A stretch of DNA of 64,000 nt from Cognataquiflexum nitidum (GCF_022538055.1 NZ_JAKZAM010000020.1:1-64000); one strand, 5' to 3'; shown: positions 25,897 to 34,047, counted from the stretch's first letter. Numbers and translations are program-made. Notes: generated by a model from the letters alone, not told the origin.

Positions 25897-26390
25897 AGGA
25901 ATTCCTAACCAAATTCAGCACCAACAGAAACATTGCCCTACTTTTTGTCCTGTTTCTGGGATTTAATCTTTGGATCTTACCAAGTATGATGCCGGGAGAA
26001 AAACCGCTTGATTTGGAGATTTTTTATTCCTCGGACTACGCCTATGACAGAATAGACGGATTCACACCTGAAATCAGGAAGAGCTACCGAATAGGTTTGA
26101 TGGTTTCGGATATGCTCTATCCATTGGTGTATGGAGCCCTGTTTTCATTCTTTATTTTCAGGCTTTGGCAAAATGAAAAGTTGGTCATTTTTCCCCTTGC
26201 CATCCTGTTGTGTGATGTCATCGAAAATATCAGCATCATCAATATTTTAAATCTATTTCCTGAAAAAAGTGACTTTTGGGGATCTCTGGCCGGAATTTCG
26301 ACAGCTGTAAAATGGACCTTTTCGACTCTAACCATTTTTATTGTTTTGACAGGTGTTTTCAAAAAAGTGTTGTTAAAAAAACAATTGTAA
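25893..26390 (+). CDS. four-helix inner-membrane protein, unknown function
   Basis: A 165-aa hydrophobic protein with about four transmembrane segments (near residues 12-32, 68-88, 97-118 and 132-155). Between the first two is an extracytoplasmic loop (LDLEIFYSSDYAYDRIDGF). No catalytic motif is recognised. Its start codon overlaps the stop of the carbonic anhydrase gene, so the two belong to one operon. The pairing suggests a role near bicarbonate or envelope physiology, but that is only inference. Confidence 0.65.
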   Translation: MKEFLTKFSTNRNIALLFVLFLGFNLWILPSMMPGEKPLDLEIFYSSDYAYDRIDGFTPEIRKSYRIGLMVSDMLYPLVYGALFSFFIFRLWQNEKLVIFPLAILLCDVIENISIINILNLFPEKSDFWGSLAGISTAVKWTFSTLTIFIVLTGVFKKVLLKKQL

Positions 26391-26663
26391 TGAAGAGGAT
26401 GATTTAATTTATAGAATAAATTCCTGACCAATCTTTTTATGATGCCTGAAAAAAGTAAGCCTTTTTAGAAAGCATGATTTACATTATTGAAAAGGTAAAA
26501 TTGAATGGACAAATATGATTCCTTAAAATCACGCTAACCATATTTTTCCAAAATTCTAATGTTTTTTGACCTCTTTATTTACCTCCGCAAGTTTCGTAAA
26601 ATGTAAATTATGCAGGGTAAATTATTTATTTGAATCAGGTCCCGAAAACTTTAACCATATTTT

Positions 26664-26694
26664 TTTGTGAATCCCCAAAAGGGGACTATTTTTA
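26664..26694 (+). promoter_or_regulatory. promoter of the amidoligase operon with inverted repeat in the spacer
   Basis: TTTG at 26664-26667, a 19-bp spacer and TATTTTTA at 26687-26694, the same -7 sequence as for the catalase-like gene. The spacer contains the inverted repeat TCCCC-AAAA-GGGGA (26672-26685), placed where a repressor could block polymerase. Transcription would begin about 17 bp before the ATG at 26718, which rules against the GTG at 26667 as start. The preceding 270 bp hold no gene. Confidence 0.65.
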
Positions 26695-26717
26695 TTCAGA
26701 TAAGAAAATTTTGGTAT

Positions 26718-27431
26718 ATGAAAGAGGAATATTTTAAGTGGTACTCACCCCATCTGCATAGAGACGTTCAAATGCTCACTTTTGGTCATGCGGGATATCC
26801 TATTGTATTGTACCCGACTTCTATGGGATCGTTCCATGAAAACAGAGACATGGGATTGATAGGTTCGGCAAGTTGGTTTATCCAACAAGGCCTGGTGCAG
26901 ATATTCTGTCCGGAAAGTAATGACAGGGACAGTTTTTACAACAAGCAAATCCATCCCAATCAACGGATCCAAAACCACATTGCCTATGACCACATGATCC
27001 GCCACGAGATAGTAGAGAAAATCAGATTTAATACCGCCATCGGCAAAGTGGTAGTAGCCGGCTGTAGTTTTGGTGGATACCATGCTGCTAATTTTGCATT
27101 CAGGTATCCAGGTTTTGTCAGCCATATGTTTTCAATGTCGGGAGCTTTTGAAATCCGTAATTTTATGGATGGATATAATCACGGTGATATATTTTATAAT
27201 TCGCCCTTAGAGTTTTTACCTGGCAACCATGACGGTGATTTGTGGAAAATGGACATCGTGCTCGGTACTTCCAATTGGGACATCTGCTTTGATGCCAATA
27301 TCAGACTCAGTGATGTGTTGGAAGGTAAGGGAATTCGACATTGGCTGGATGTGCGGAAGGATAAGCATCACGATTGGCCGATCTGGAAGGAGATGTTCCC
27401 CCACTATTTATCAAGAATCAAGTTCAATTAA
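26718..27431 (+). CDS. alpha/beta hydrolase (esterase-like), amidoligase operon gene 1
   Basis: A 237-aa serine hydrolase of the putative esterase type. The nucleophile elbow GCSFGG puts Ser117 in place. A candidate acid is Asp188 in SNWDICFD, and the catalytic His is 217 or 218 in DKHHDWP, the usual C-terminal signature of this group. No signal peptide is seen, so it is cytosolic. It heads a five-gene operon of ligases, with the next gene 17 bp downstream. In that setting it may hydrolyse an ester, amide or acyl intermediate, or proof-read the product; that is inference. The start is chosen from the promoter and the family N-terminus. Confidence 0.85.
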   Translation: MKEEYFKWYSPHLHRDVQMLTFGHAGYPIVLYPTSMGSFHENRDMGLIGSASWFIQQGLVQIFCPESNDRDSFYNKQIHPNQRIQNHIAYDHMIRHEIVEKIRFNTAIGKVVVAGCSFGGYHAANFAFRYPGFVSHMFSMSGAFEIRNFMDGYNHGDIFYNSPLEFLPGNHDGDLWKMDIVLGTSNWDICFDANIRLSDVLEGKGIRHWLDVRKDKHHDWPIWKEMFPHYLSRIKFN

Positions 27432-27448
27432 CCAAATACCAACCATAT

Positions 27449-28405
27449 ATGAAAAAGATAGGAATTCTGTTTGGCATGGAAGACACTTTTCCCCATGCAT
27501 TTGTCGAAAGAGTCAATGAAAAAAATGAAAAAGGAATTGTTGCAGAACCTGTTTTGATCGATAAGGTAATCCAAAACCAACTTTCTGAATATGCTGTCAT
27601 CATTGACAGGATTTCTCAGGACGTTCCTTTTTATAGGGCTTATCTGAAAAACGCCGCCTTGACGGGCACGGCAGTCATTAACAATCCCTTTTGGTGGAGT
27701 GCTGATGATAAGTTTTTTAACAATGCCCTTGCGGATCAATTGGGAGTCCCTCTTCCAAACACTGTGATTTTACCCTCTGCAGAACATCCCACAGATACCA
27801 CAGCCAAGTCCTTCAGAAACTTAAAAATGCCACTCGATTGGCAGGGGATTTTTGATTATGTAGGATTTCCTGCCTATATGAAACCCTACGCTGGTGGCGG
27901 ATGGAAAAATGTCTATCGCCTAGAAAACAAAGAGGAATTTTTCCAAAAACACAGGGAAACCGGCCAATTGGTCATGTTGCTTCAAGAGGAAATCGTATTT
28001 CAGGAATATTTCAGGGTGTATTGCCTTGGGGGCAAAGCGGTCCGAATCATGCAGTATGAACCGCGCAATCCGCACCATCTCCGCTATGTGGTCGATGGAC
28101 CTCCTGCCAGTAAAAAACTATTGGCAAAAGTGAAGGATTACACCATCAAACTTTGTGAAGGATTGGGCTATGATTTCAATACCGTAGAATTTGCTGTAAA
28201 GGACGGTGTACCTTATGCCATTGATTTTGGAAATCCTGCACCTGATGCAGATATCAACTCAGTAGGTCAAGCGAATTTTGATTGGGTAGTGGAAGAAGCT
28301 GCAAAAATGGCGATTGCCTATGCCAAATCACATAAACCCGGTCAGGTTAACCTCACTTGGGGGACTTTTATGAAAAATGCAGTCAGCTCCGCAAAAAGAT
28401 TCTGA
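27449..28405 (+). CDS. RimK/Ddl-like ATP-grasp ligase, amidoligase operon gene 2
   Basis: A 318-aa ATP-grasp enzyme that should couple ATP hydrolysis to formation of an amide or peptide bond through an acyl phosphate. ATP-binding Lys145 sits in YMKPYAGGGWKN. The FQEYFRVYCLGGKAVR segment corresponds to the central strand pair. Mg-binding residues are Glu247 in NTVEFAV and Asp259/Asn262 in AIDFGNPAPD. The N-terminal 130 residues would recognise the substrate. The gene starts 17 bp after the hydrolase and ends 3 bp before the GCS2 ligase, so it is tightly linked to both. The substrate is unknown. Confidence 0.88.
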   Translation: MKKIGILFGMEDTFPHAFVERVNEKNEKGIVAEPVLIDKVIQNQLSEYAVIIDRISQDVPFYRAYLKNAALTGTAVINNPFWWSADDKFFNNALADQLGVPLPNTVILPSAEHPTDTTAKSFRNLKMPLDWQGIFDYVGFPAYMKPYAGGGWKNVYRLENKEEFFQKHRETGQLVMLLQEEIVFQEYFRVYCLGGKAVRIMQYEPRNPHHLRYVVDGPPASKKLLAKVKDYTIKLCEGLGYDFNTVEFAVKDGVPYAIDFGNPAPDADINSVGQANFDWVVEEAAKMAIAYAKSHKPGQVNLTWGTFMKNAVSSAKRF

Positions 28406-28408
28406 TAT

Positions 28409-29518
28409 ATGAGAAAGTTACCTGTATTTACTTTAGGAGTCGAAGAAGAATATCAAATCATCGACCCCAACACCAGGGACCTGAGATCCCACATGTCCAA
28501 AATTGTAGATGGTGCCAAAATCATTCTCAAAGAACAGGTAAAGGCCGAAATGCATCAATCTGTGGTAGAAGTTGGTACCAATATCTGTCAAAACATTGCC
28601 GATGCCAGAAATGAAGTCTCTTACCTGAGAAGGAAAATCGTGGATCTTGCTGCAGAACAAAACCTAATAGTCGGGGCATCTGGAACCCACCCATTCTCAA
28701 AATGGCAGGAACAACCGATTACTGATGACCCAAGGTACCACATGATCGTCAATGAACTGCAGGATACTGCTAGGTCCAATTTGATTTTTGGACTACATGT
28801 GCATGTGGGCATAGAAAACAGGGAACTAGCGCTTCAAATAATGAATCAGGCATGCTATTTCCTTCCGCATATTTACGCCCTTTCGACCAACTCTCCTTTT
28901 TGGGAAGGGAGAAACACAGGCTTCAAAGCATTCAGAGCGCACGTCTTTGCAAAATTCCCCAGAACAGGACTTCCTGAATATTTTGATTCGGTGCAGTCTT
29001 ATGACAATTTTCTGGAGACTTTAGTCAAAACAAACTGTATCGATAACCCAAAAAAAATATGGTGGGACCTGAGGATGCATCCTTTCTTCAGCACGATCGA
29101 ATTTAGGATTTGCGATATGTGTCTGACCGTGGACGAAACGATCTGCATCACAGCATTGATCCAAGCTGTTGTGGCCAAGCTCTACAAAATGAGCATGATG
29201 AATACAAGCTTCAACATATACCGGATAGCCTTGATCAGGGAAAATAAATTCCGTGCAGCAAGGTATGGTACAGATGGGTTGATGATTGACTTTGGTCAGA
29301 AAAAAGAAGTGGCTTATAAGGAATTGATAGTGGAGCTTTTGGACTTTATTGATGATGTAGTCGATGAGCTTGGCAGCAGGCAGGAAATCAATTATGTGTA
29401 TGAAATTCTCAAAAACGGCACAGGAGCGGACAAGCAATTGGCTGTTTTTGAAGAAAATAACCATGATCTGTCCAAAGTCGTGGACTTCATCGTGGGAGAA
29501 TTCACAAAAGGAATTTGA
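28409..29518 (+). CDS. GCS2-family carboxylate-amine ligase (YbdK-like), amidoligase operon gene 3
   Basis: A 369-aa ligase of the glutamate-cysteine ligase type 2 (YbdK) family, with the glutamine-synthetase-like fold. The signature LGVEEEYQI begins at residue 9 and gives metal-binding Glu residues. LHVHVGIENRE and WWDLRMHPFFSTIEFRICD are further conserved active-site blocks. Such enzymes join an amine to a carboxylate, classically glutamate's gamma carboxyl. True glutathione synthesis is unlikely to be the whole story because two more ligases and an amidotransferase share the operon. It starts 3 bp after the ATP-grasp gene. Confidence 0.92.
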   Translation: MRKLPVFTLGVEEEYQIIDPNTRDLRSHMSKIVDGAKIILKEQVKAEMHQSVVEVGTNICQNIADARNEVSYLRRKIVDLAAEQNLIVGASGTHPFSKWQEQPITDDPRYHMIVNELQDTARSNLIFGLHVHVGIENRELALQIMNQACYFLPHIYALSTNSPFWEGRNTGFKAFRAHVFAKFPRTGLPEYFDSVQSYDNFLETLVKTNCIDNPKKIWWDLRMHPFFSTIEFRICDMCLTVDETICITALIQAVVAKLYKMSMMNTSFNIYRIALIRENKFRAARYGTDGLMIDFGQKKEVAYKELIVELLDFIDDVVDELGSRQEINYVYEILKNGTGADKQLAVFEENNHDLSKVVDFIVGEFTKGI

Positions 29519-29540
29519 TCCTACAGTCCTTTTGATTAGA

Positions 29541-29566
29541 GGTGGGGAAATATTTTTTTCCCCACC
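29541..29566 (+). other. 10-bp perfect hairpin inside the operon
   Basis: GGTGGGGAAA (29541-29550) pairs with TTTCCCCACC (29557-29566) around a 6-nt loop in the 96-bp gap after the GCS2 gene. It has no T tract after it, so it looks more like an mRNA processing or stability element than a terminator. Confidence 0.5.
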
Positions 29567-29614
29567 CAACTTTAGAAATTCTTTACCTCTTGGCCTCAAA
29601 ATCAAAAAATCACC

Positions 29615-30439
29615 ATGCAAGAAAAAATCAAAGTTGCTGTTTTGGACATGTACAATGGTAAAGCAAATCAGGGCATGCGCTGTATTCATGACATCGTTGG
29701 GAGGTTTGCAGATGAGCTGAGTCTTGAGGTTTTTGATGTCAGACAAAATGCTGATGTTCCAAACATAGAAGACTTCAACCTATATATTTCTTCAGGAGGC
29801 CCGGGTAATCCCCTTGAGGGGGATGGTGTTTGGGACACAAAATACTACCAACTGATCGATGATATTTGGGTTTGGAATAGAACAAACGAAAGAAAAAAAT
29901 ATGTTCTTTTCATCTGTCATTCCTATCAGATGGCAGTACAGCATTTTGGGCTTGCTAAAGTAACCAGGAGAAAATCCACCTCTTTTGGGGTAATGACCAT
30001 CCATAAAACCGAATCTGGGATGACAGATCCGCTATTCGAAGGATTGGACAATCCATTTTGGGCTATAGATTCCAGAGATTACCAAGTGGTGCAAGCCCAT
30101 CAGAAAAAATTCAAAGAACTGGGTGCTGAAATCATTGCACTTGAAAAAATCCGAAACCATGTAGAGTATGAAAGAGCCATCATGGCCATCAGATTTTCAC
30201 CGGAAATGGTCGGAACTCAATTCCACCCTGAAGCTGACCCCGTCGGTTTTTTGAGCCACCTCAAAAAACATGAAGTACGGGATGAAATCATTGACCTGAG
30301 GGGTAAAGCAAGGTACCTCGCCATGCTCGAACATATCGTCGAAGAGCATACAATCTATAAAACAAACGAAACCCTGATCGCAAACTTTCTGAGTCAATCG
30401 ATCGGTTTTATCAAAGAACAACAAGCGATATTTATTTAA
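29615..30439 (+). CDS. class I glutamine amidotransferase, amidoligase operon gene 4
   Basis: A 274-aa class I (triad) glutamine amidotransferase. The nucleophile is Cys101 in FICHSYQM, with His204 and Glu206 in GTQFHPEAD. The oxyanion region SSGGPGNP is at residues 59-66. About 65 residues follow the triad as a helical C-terminal extension of unknown role. It should release ammonia from glutamine for a partner ligase, or hydrolyse a gamma-glutamyl amide in the product. No synthase domain is fused, so the partner is probably one of the ATP-grasp or GCS2 enzymes in the operon. The gene lies 10 bp upstream of the second ATP-grasp-like gene. Confidence 0.88.
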   Translation: MQEKIKVAVLDMYNGKANQGMRCIHDIVGRFADELSLEVFDVRQNADVPNIEDFNLYISSGGPGNPLEGDGVWDTKYYQLIDDIWVWNRTNERKKYVLFICHSYQMAVQHFGLAKVTRRKSTSFGVMTIHKTESGMTDPLFEGLDNPFWAIDSRDYQVVQAHQKKFKELGAEIIALEKIRNHVEYERAIMAIRFSPEMVGTQFHPEADPVGFLSHLKKHEVRDEIIDLRGKARYLAMLEHIVEEHTIYKTNETLIANFLSQSIGFIKEQQAIFI

Positions 30440-30449
30440 TTATTTTCCT

Positions 30450-31640
30450 ATGATTCAGCAGCACCGGGAGTTTTTCAACCTAAACTTCAATGTGGAAAAA
30501 TACCAAGCTTTTTTGGATGACCTTGCCTCTGACTTTGACTATTTACCGACCTTCAGGGTAGCTGAGTCTCCTTTTTTTATTCCTGACAACCTCAAAGAAC
30601 AGCTAATTGAAGGTTGTCAACATGTAGTCGATTTTATCAAGAGGGAGGATTTCAATTCTTTGACTGAAAAATCGCTGAGCTTCAATTTCAATGTGCCAAA
30701 TCAAGACCAACACACTCAATTTCTTGCCATCGACTTTGGCATCTGCGAAGAGGATGGAAAGATCATTCCCAAATTAATCGAAGTGCAGGGATTTCCATCT
30801 GTGTTTAACTTTCAATACAATCTCTTTGAGAAAATAAAGAAGTCCTATCCCTACCTCTCTGAATTCACACCATATTTCAACGGTTTGGATGCTGAAGGTT
30901 ACCTGACCATTCTCAAAGAAACAATCCTAAACGGGCATAATCCTGAGGAGGTCATCCTGCTCGAGATCGAACCTGAAAAGCAAAATACAAAAATTGATTT
31001 TTACTATTGCCAAAAGGATTTGGGGGTTCCATTTGTTTGCGTTACAGAAATTATCAAAAAAGGAAAACAACTTTTTTACACCAACTCAAAAGGTGTTGAG
31101 ATCCAAGTCAAAAGGATTTATAACAGGGTGATTTTCGATGAGCTTGAGGCCAGGAAAGACTTGAACATGCAATTCTCATTTTTGGAGGAGCTGGATGTGG
31201 AATGGGCAGGACACCCAAATTGGTTTTACCGCATCAGTAAATTTATCCTTCCTTACCTGAAAGGGCCTTATTTCATTGAGACCACTTTATTGAGCGAGTT
31301 GAAGGAAATCCCCGCTGATCTGGAAAATTACGTCTTAAAGCCATTGTTTTCTTTTTCGGGCAGCGGCGTGATTTTTAATGTCAAAAAATCGGATGTTGAA
31401 GCAGTAAAAGACAAAGACCTCTTTATCCTTCAAAAAAAAGCAAAGTATGTTCCTGTTCTCCAAGCCATTGAAGGAAAAGTGAAAGCAGAGATTCGCATGT
31501 TGGCAGTATGGCCTGAGAAAAACGAGAACCCTACCCTGATCGGCAACCTTGTAAGGCTTAGCCGCGGGGAGATGATAGGTGTCAAATTTAACAAGGACAA
31601 AGATTGGGTGGGCGGAACGATAGGCTTGCTTGAAAAATAA
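30450..31640 (+). CDS. divergent ATP-grasp-like ligase, amidoligase operon gene 5
   Basis: A 396-aa protein usually left uncharacterised. The C-terminal third looks like an ATP-grasp core: Lys297 and a glycine loop in YVLKPLFSFSGSGV, Arg349 in AEIRMLAVW, and RLSRGEMIGVKFNKDKDWVGG, which resembles the end of glutathionylspermidine-synthase-like or circularly permuted ATP-grasp enzymes. The N-terminal half has AIDFGICEEDG and LIEVQGFPS, with acidic residues that could bind metal. I infer a second amide-forming ligase. It is the last gene of the operon and starts 10 bp after the amidotransferase. Confidence in the fold is moderate; the substrate is unknown. Confidence 0.65.
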   Translation: MIQQHREFFNLNFNVEKYQAFLDDLASDFDYLPTFRVAESPFFIPDNLKEQLIEGCQHVVDFIKREDFNSLTEKSLSFNFNVPNQDQHTQFLAIDFGICEEDGKIIPKLIEVQGFPSVFNFQYNLFEKIKKSYPYLSEFTPYFNGLDAEGYLTILKETILNGHNPEEVILLEIEPEKQNTKIDFYYCQKDLGVPFVCVTEIIKKGKQLFYTNSKGVEIQVKRIYNRVIFDELEARKDLNMQFSFLEELDVEWAGHPNWFYRISKFILPYLKGPYFIETTLLSELKEIPADLENYVLKPLFSFSGSGVIFNVKKSDVEAVKDKDLFILQKKAKYVPVLQAIEGKVKAEIRMLAVWPEKNENPTLIGNLVRLSRGEMIGVKFNKDKDWVGGTIGLLEK

Positions 31641-31694
31641 CATGTGTATCCGCTTTCTTGCACGTAGCCAAACAATCATTTGTTGGAGGAGCCA

Positions 31695-31784
31695 TTAAAC
31701 ACCCGGTGGACTGTCGTCTGTGGAAGAGGAAGCGTATTCGATACAACCTCCTATAGCCCAACCGGCAACATTGCGGATATTCAT
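31695..31784 (-). CDS. possible 29-aa peptide downstream of the deacetylase-like gene
   Basis: A short frame encodes MNIRNVAGWAIGGC followed by a tail rich in Ser, Thr, Asp and Pro (ASSSTDDSPPGV). It starts 12 bp after the stop of the NodB-like gene on the same strand and sits in the gap that ends the amidoligase operon. A frame this short can arise by chance and no family is recognised. It is listed because a Gly-Gly motif followed by a Ser/Thr/Asp-rich tail next to ATP-grasp genes is suggestive of a modified peptide precursor. Confidence 0.2.
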   Translation of the reverse strand: MNIRNVAGWAIGGCIEYASSSTDDSPPGV

Positions 31785-31796
31785 AAAAAATAAAAG

Positions 31797-32576
31797 CTAT
31801 TGCTTTCCTAGCAATGTCTCAAGAGGAACAATCTGGTAGCCTGATTTTTTAAGTCTATCTATCAGTTGGGGCAGGCAATTATAAAACTTGTCCGTCCGCT
31901 TTTCTCCAACGCCTACATGCATCAGGAGGATAAAACCATTTAATCCTTCGGGGTTCTTCTCCTCATATTCCCAGATACTTTCATAAATCTCTTTTGAACT
32001 GATATAATTGGACATACTTGGTTCTGTATAGTCTGCCTGGGTCCTGGTTCCCGATGAAAAATTGATCAGTTGAAAACCAAGCTTCGTAGTCCATTCACTG
32101 ATTCTCTCATTGTAATACTCATATGGAGGTAAAAAATAAATGGTGTTTTCCTGCTCAATTCCAAATCTTTTCATCTCTTCATAATTGTCCAACAGATCCT
32201 TCGAAAATGTATACCTATCTAGCAAAAGCTGACTTCTATCCTCCCAAGAACAGTATAGAAGATGTTTGTCGGAATGGGCACCAAGAAAATGACCGTGGTA
32301 CTTGATGGCTTTGATAAGTTTTTCAAACTCATGGTTCCTATAAAAATCCCCTGTGAAAAAAAACGATGCCTTCACCTTGTTTTTTTCTAGGGTCTTTAAA
32401 ATATCCCAACCTCCCTCCGCAAATTCATGTCCTGTCAAAACCAAGGAAACCTGTTTTTTAGACTTATCACCCCTGACGATCCCGTCATACAAATATTGGT
32501 TTTGACAAAACGATTCCTGATAAAAAGAAAGAAGAAAAGCCATAAAAAGGCCTAAAAAGGTTCGTTTTGTTTTCAT
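31797..32576 (-). CDS. NodB-like polysaccharide deacetylase homolog with altered motif 1
   Basis: A 259-aa exported protein with a NodB (carbohydrate esterase 4) fold. A signal peptide (about residues 1-24, ending SFCQ) precedes the domain. Motif 2, the zinc HxxxH, is intact in GAHSDKH. Motif 3 appears as FLPPYEYYN and motif 5 as LLMHVG. Motif 1, normally TFDDG, reads VLTGHEFAEGG, so the catalytic base Asp and the metal Asp are not conserved in the usual way. It may deacetylate with other residues, or bind sugar only. I chose ATG 32576, since the frame's extra 22 upstream codons lack a signal sequence. Convergent with the amidoligase operon. Confidence 0.8.
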   Translation of the reverse strand: MKTKRTFLGLFMAFLLSFYQESFCQNQYLYDGIVRGDKSKKQVSLVLTGHEFAEGGWDILKTLEKNKVKASFFFTGDFYRNHEFEKLIKAIKYHGHFLGAHSDKHLLYCSWEDRSQLLLDRYTFSKDLLDNYEEMKRFGIEQENTIYFLPPYEYYNERISEWTTKLGFQLINFSSGTRTQADYTEPSMSNYISSKEIYESIWEYEEKNPEGLNGFILLMHVGVGEKRTDKFYNCLPQLIDRLKKSGYQIVPLETLLGKQ

Positions 32577-32920
32577 GAGAGATAGGGCTTGTTTTTTGCC
32601 TTTTGGGTTTGTTCCAAAAAGCCTTCTCGGTCCAATTGGCACCGAACAGAAAATTAACTATGGTTTAAATTGATCTGAATTAGATGAATGTCCTTTTTTA
32701 TGGTATCCGGTTAGGCCTAAAAACATGTGAAAGGTGAACGATTGCTTAGGGGTGATTTCAATTTACTCGCGAGATTTCACACAATATTCCAATAAATTTG
32801 AATAATTCAAAATAAAGAAACACCATCTGTTTAAAATCACTTTATTTTTAGAATCTTTTTGATAGTTTCATGTCTTTAAATCTTTTGAGCATATATTTAC
32901 CGCAATCACATTTCCAACCA
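32577..32920. promoter_or_regulatory. divergent intergenic region with candidate pntAA promoter
   Basis: This AT-rich region separates the NodB-like gene from the transhydrogenase operon. TTTG at 32858-32861 followed 18 bp later by ATCTTTTG (32880-32887) is a plausible promoter, about 33 bp before the ATG at 32921. Nothing else is recognised. Confidence 0.35.
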
Positions 32921-34045
32921 ATGATAATAGGGATTTTAAAAGAACCCCAAGACGAGTCCAGAGTAGCTCTTTTGCCTGAAGCGGTAAAAACTCTCATCAG
33001 CTGGAAAGTCTCGGTACGGGTAGAAACAAATGCAGGCGCGCGAGCCTATGCATCGGATGAACTTTATAAAGAGTCCGGCGCAGAAATCCACAGCAGAGAG
33101 GAGATTCTGTCACAATCAGATGTTGTGATCGGAATCCAACCAATTTCCCAAACAGAAATTACAGCCTTGAAACCTGAAGCCATCCTGATGGGGCAAATGG
33201 GTGCTCTTTTCAACCCAGAACTTACCTCCTACCTAATCCAACAGAAAAAAACTGCATTCAGTATGGAGTTGGTTCCGAGGACAACCCGCGCTCAATCCAT
33301 GGATGTGCTTTCATCTATGGCCACTGTAACCGGATACAAAGCAGTATTGATGGCTGCCAATCTTCTTCCCAGGTTCTTCCCGATGTTTATGACTGCCGCA
33401 GGAAGTATCACGCCTGCGAGGGTATTGATTTTGGGTGCCGGTGTGGCGGGCTTGCAAGCCATCGCTACATCAAGGAGGTTGGGAGCTTCTGTTTTTGCAT
33501 TCGATGTCAGGCAGGCGGCTAAAGAGGAAGTGCTTTCCTTGGGAGCCAAATTTGTCGATGTCGAAGGCGCCAAGGAGGACAAAGGAGCGGGAGGATATGC
33601 TGTCGAACAAACTCCGGAGTACATCCAAAAACAAAAAGACACCATCCATGAACATGCCACCAAGGCAGATATCATCATCACTACAGCCCAGATTCCTGGA
33701 AGAAAAGCGCCTCAATTGGTAGAAGAAAGAACCGTCAGGGCTATGAAGCCGGGTTCGGTGATCATTGACCTTGCTGCTTCCTCAGGCGGAAACTGTGCGC
33801 TTTCCCAACCGGATCAAACTGTGGAAATCAACGGCGTGCGCATCGTTGGAGTTGGAAATCTCGCATCAAGCATGCCACAGGATGCAAGCAAGATGTATGG
33901 CAAAAATTACCTAAACTTTCTCAAATTGATCATCAAGGACGGAAACATCAACCTTAATTTTGAAGATGACATCGTCACAGGCACCTGTGTCTGTCATGCA
34001 GGCAACCCGATCAGTCCAAGAATTATTCAAATGCAAAACAACTGA
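32921..34045 (+). CDS. pntAA: NAD(P) transhydrogenase subunit alpha, part 1
   Basis: A 374-aa soluble NAD(H)-binding domain I of proton-translocating transhydrogenase, related to alanine dehydrogenase. It begins IIGILKEPQDESRVALLPEAV. The Rossmann motif GAGVAGLQAIA lies near residues 172-182, and DLAASSGGNC near 285. Together with the next two genes it forms the three-subunit enzyme that uses proton-motive force to reduce NADP+ with NADH. I prefer ATG 32921 over 32870, because the candidate promoter lies between them and the N-terminus then matches the family. The next gene follows after 2 bp. Confidence 0.95.
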   Translation: MIIGILKEPQDESRVALLPEAVKTLISWKVSVRVETNAGARAYASDELYKESGAEIHSREEILSQSDVVIGIQPISQTEITALKPEAILMGQMGALFNPELTSYLIQQKKTAFSMELVPRTTRAQSMDVLSSMATVTGYKAVLMAANLLPRFFPMFMTAAGSITPARVLILGAGVAGLQAIATSRRLGASVFAFDVRQAAKEEVLSLGAKFVDVEGAKEDKGAGGYAVEQTPEYIQKQKDTIHEHATKADIIITTAQIPGRKAPQLVEERTVRAMKPGSVIIDLAASSGGNCALSQPDQTVEINGVRIVGVGNLASSMPQDASKMYGKNYLNFLKLIIKDGNINLNFEDDIVTGTCVCHAGNPISPRIIQMQNN

Positions 34046-34047
34046 CC

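Noticed and set aside
26667-26717. GTG start adding 17 residues to the esterase-like protein
   Set aside because: It overlaps the promoter core, and the family N-terminus begins at ATG 26718.
29021-29746. A 241-aa minus-strand frame
   Set aside because: It is antisense to the GCS2 ligase and the amidotransferase, both with intact motifs.
31643-31699. An 18-aa plus-strand frame after the amidoligase operon
   Set aside because: Too short, Cys/Arg-rich without pattern, and no upstream signal; chance is the simplest explanation.
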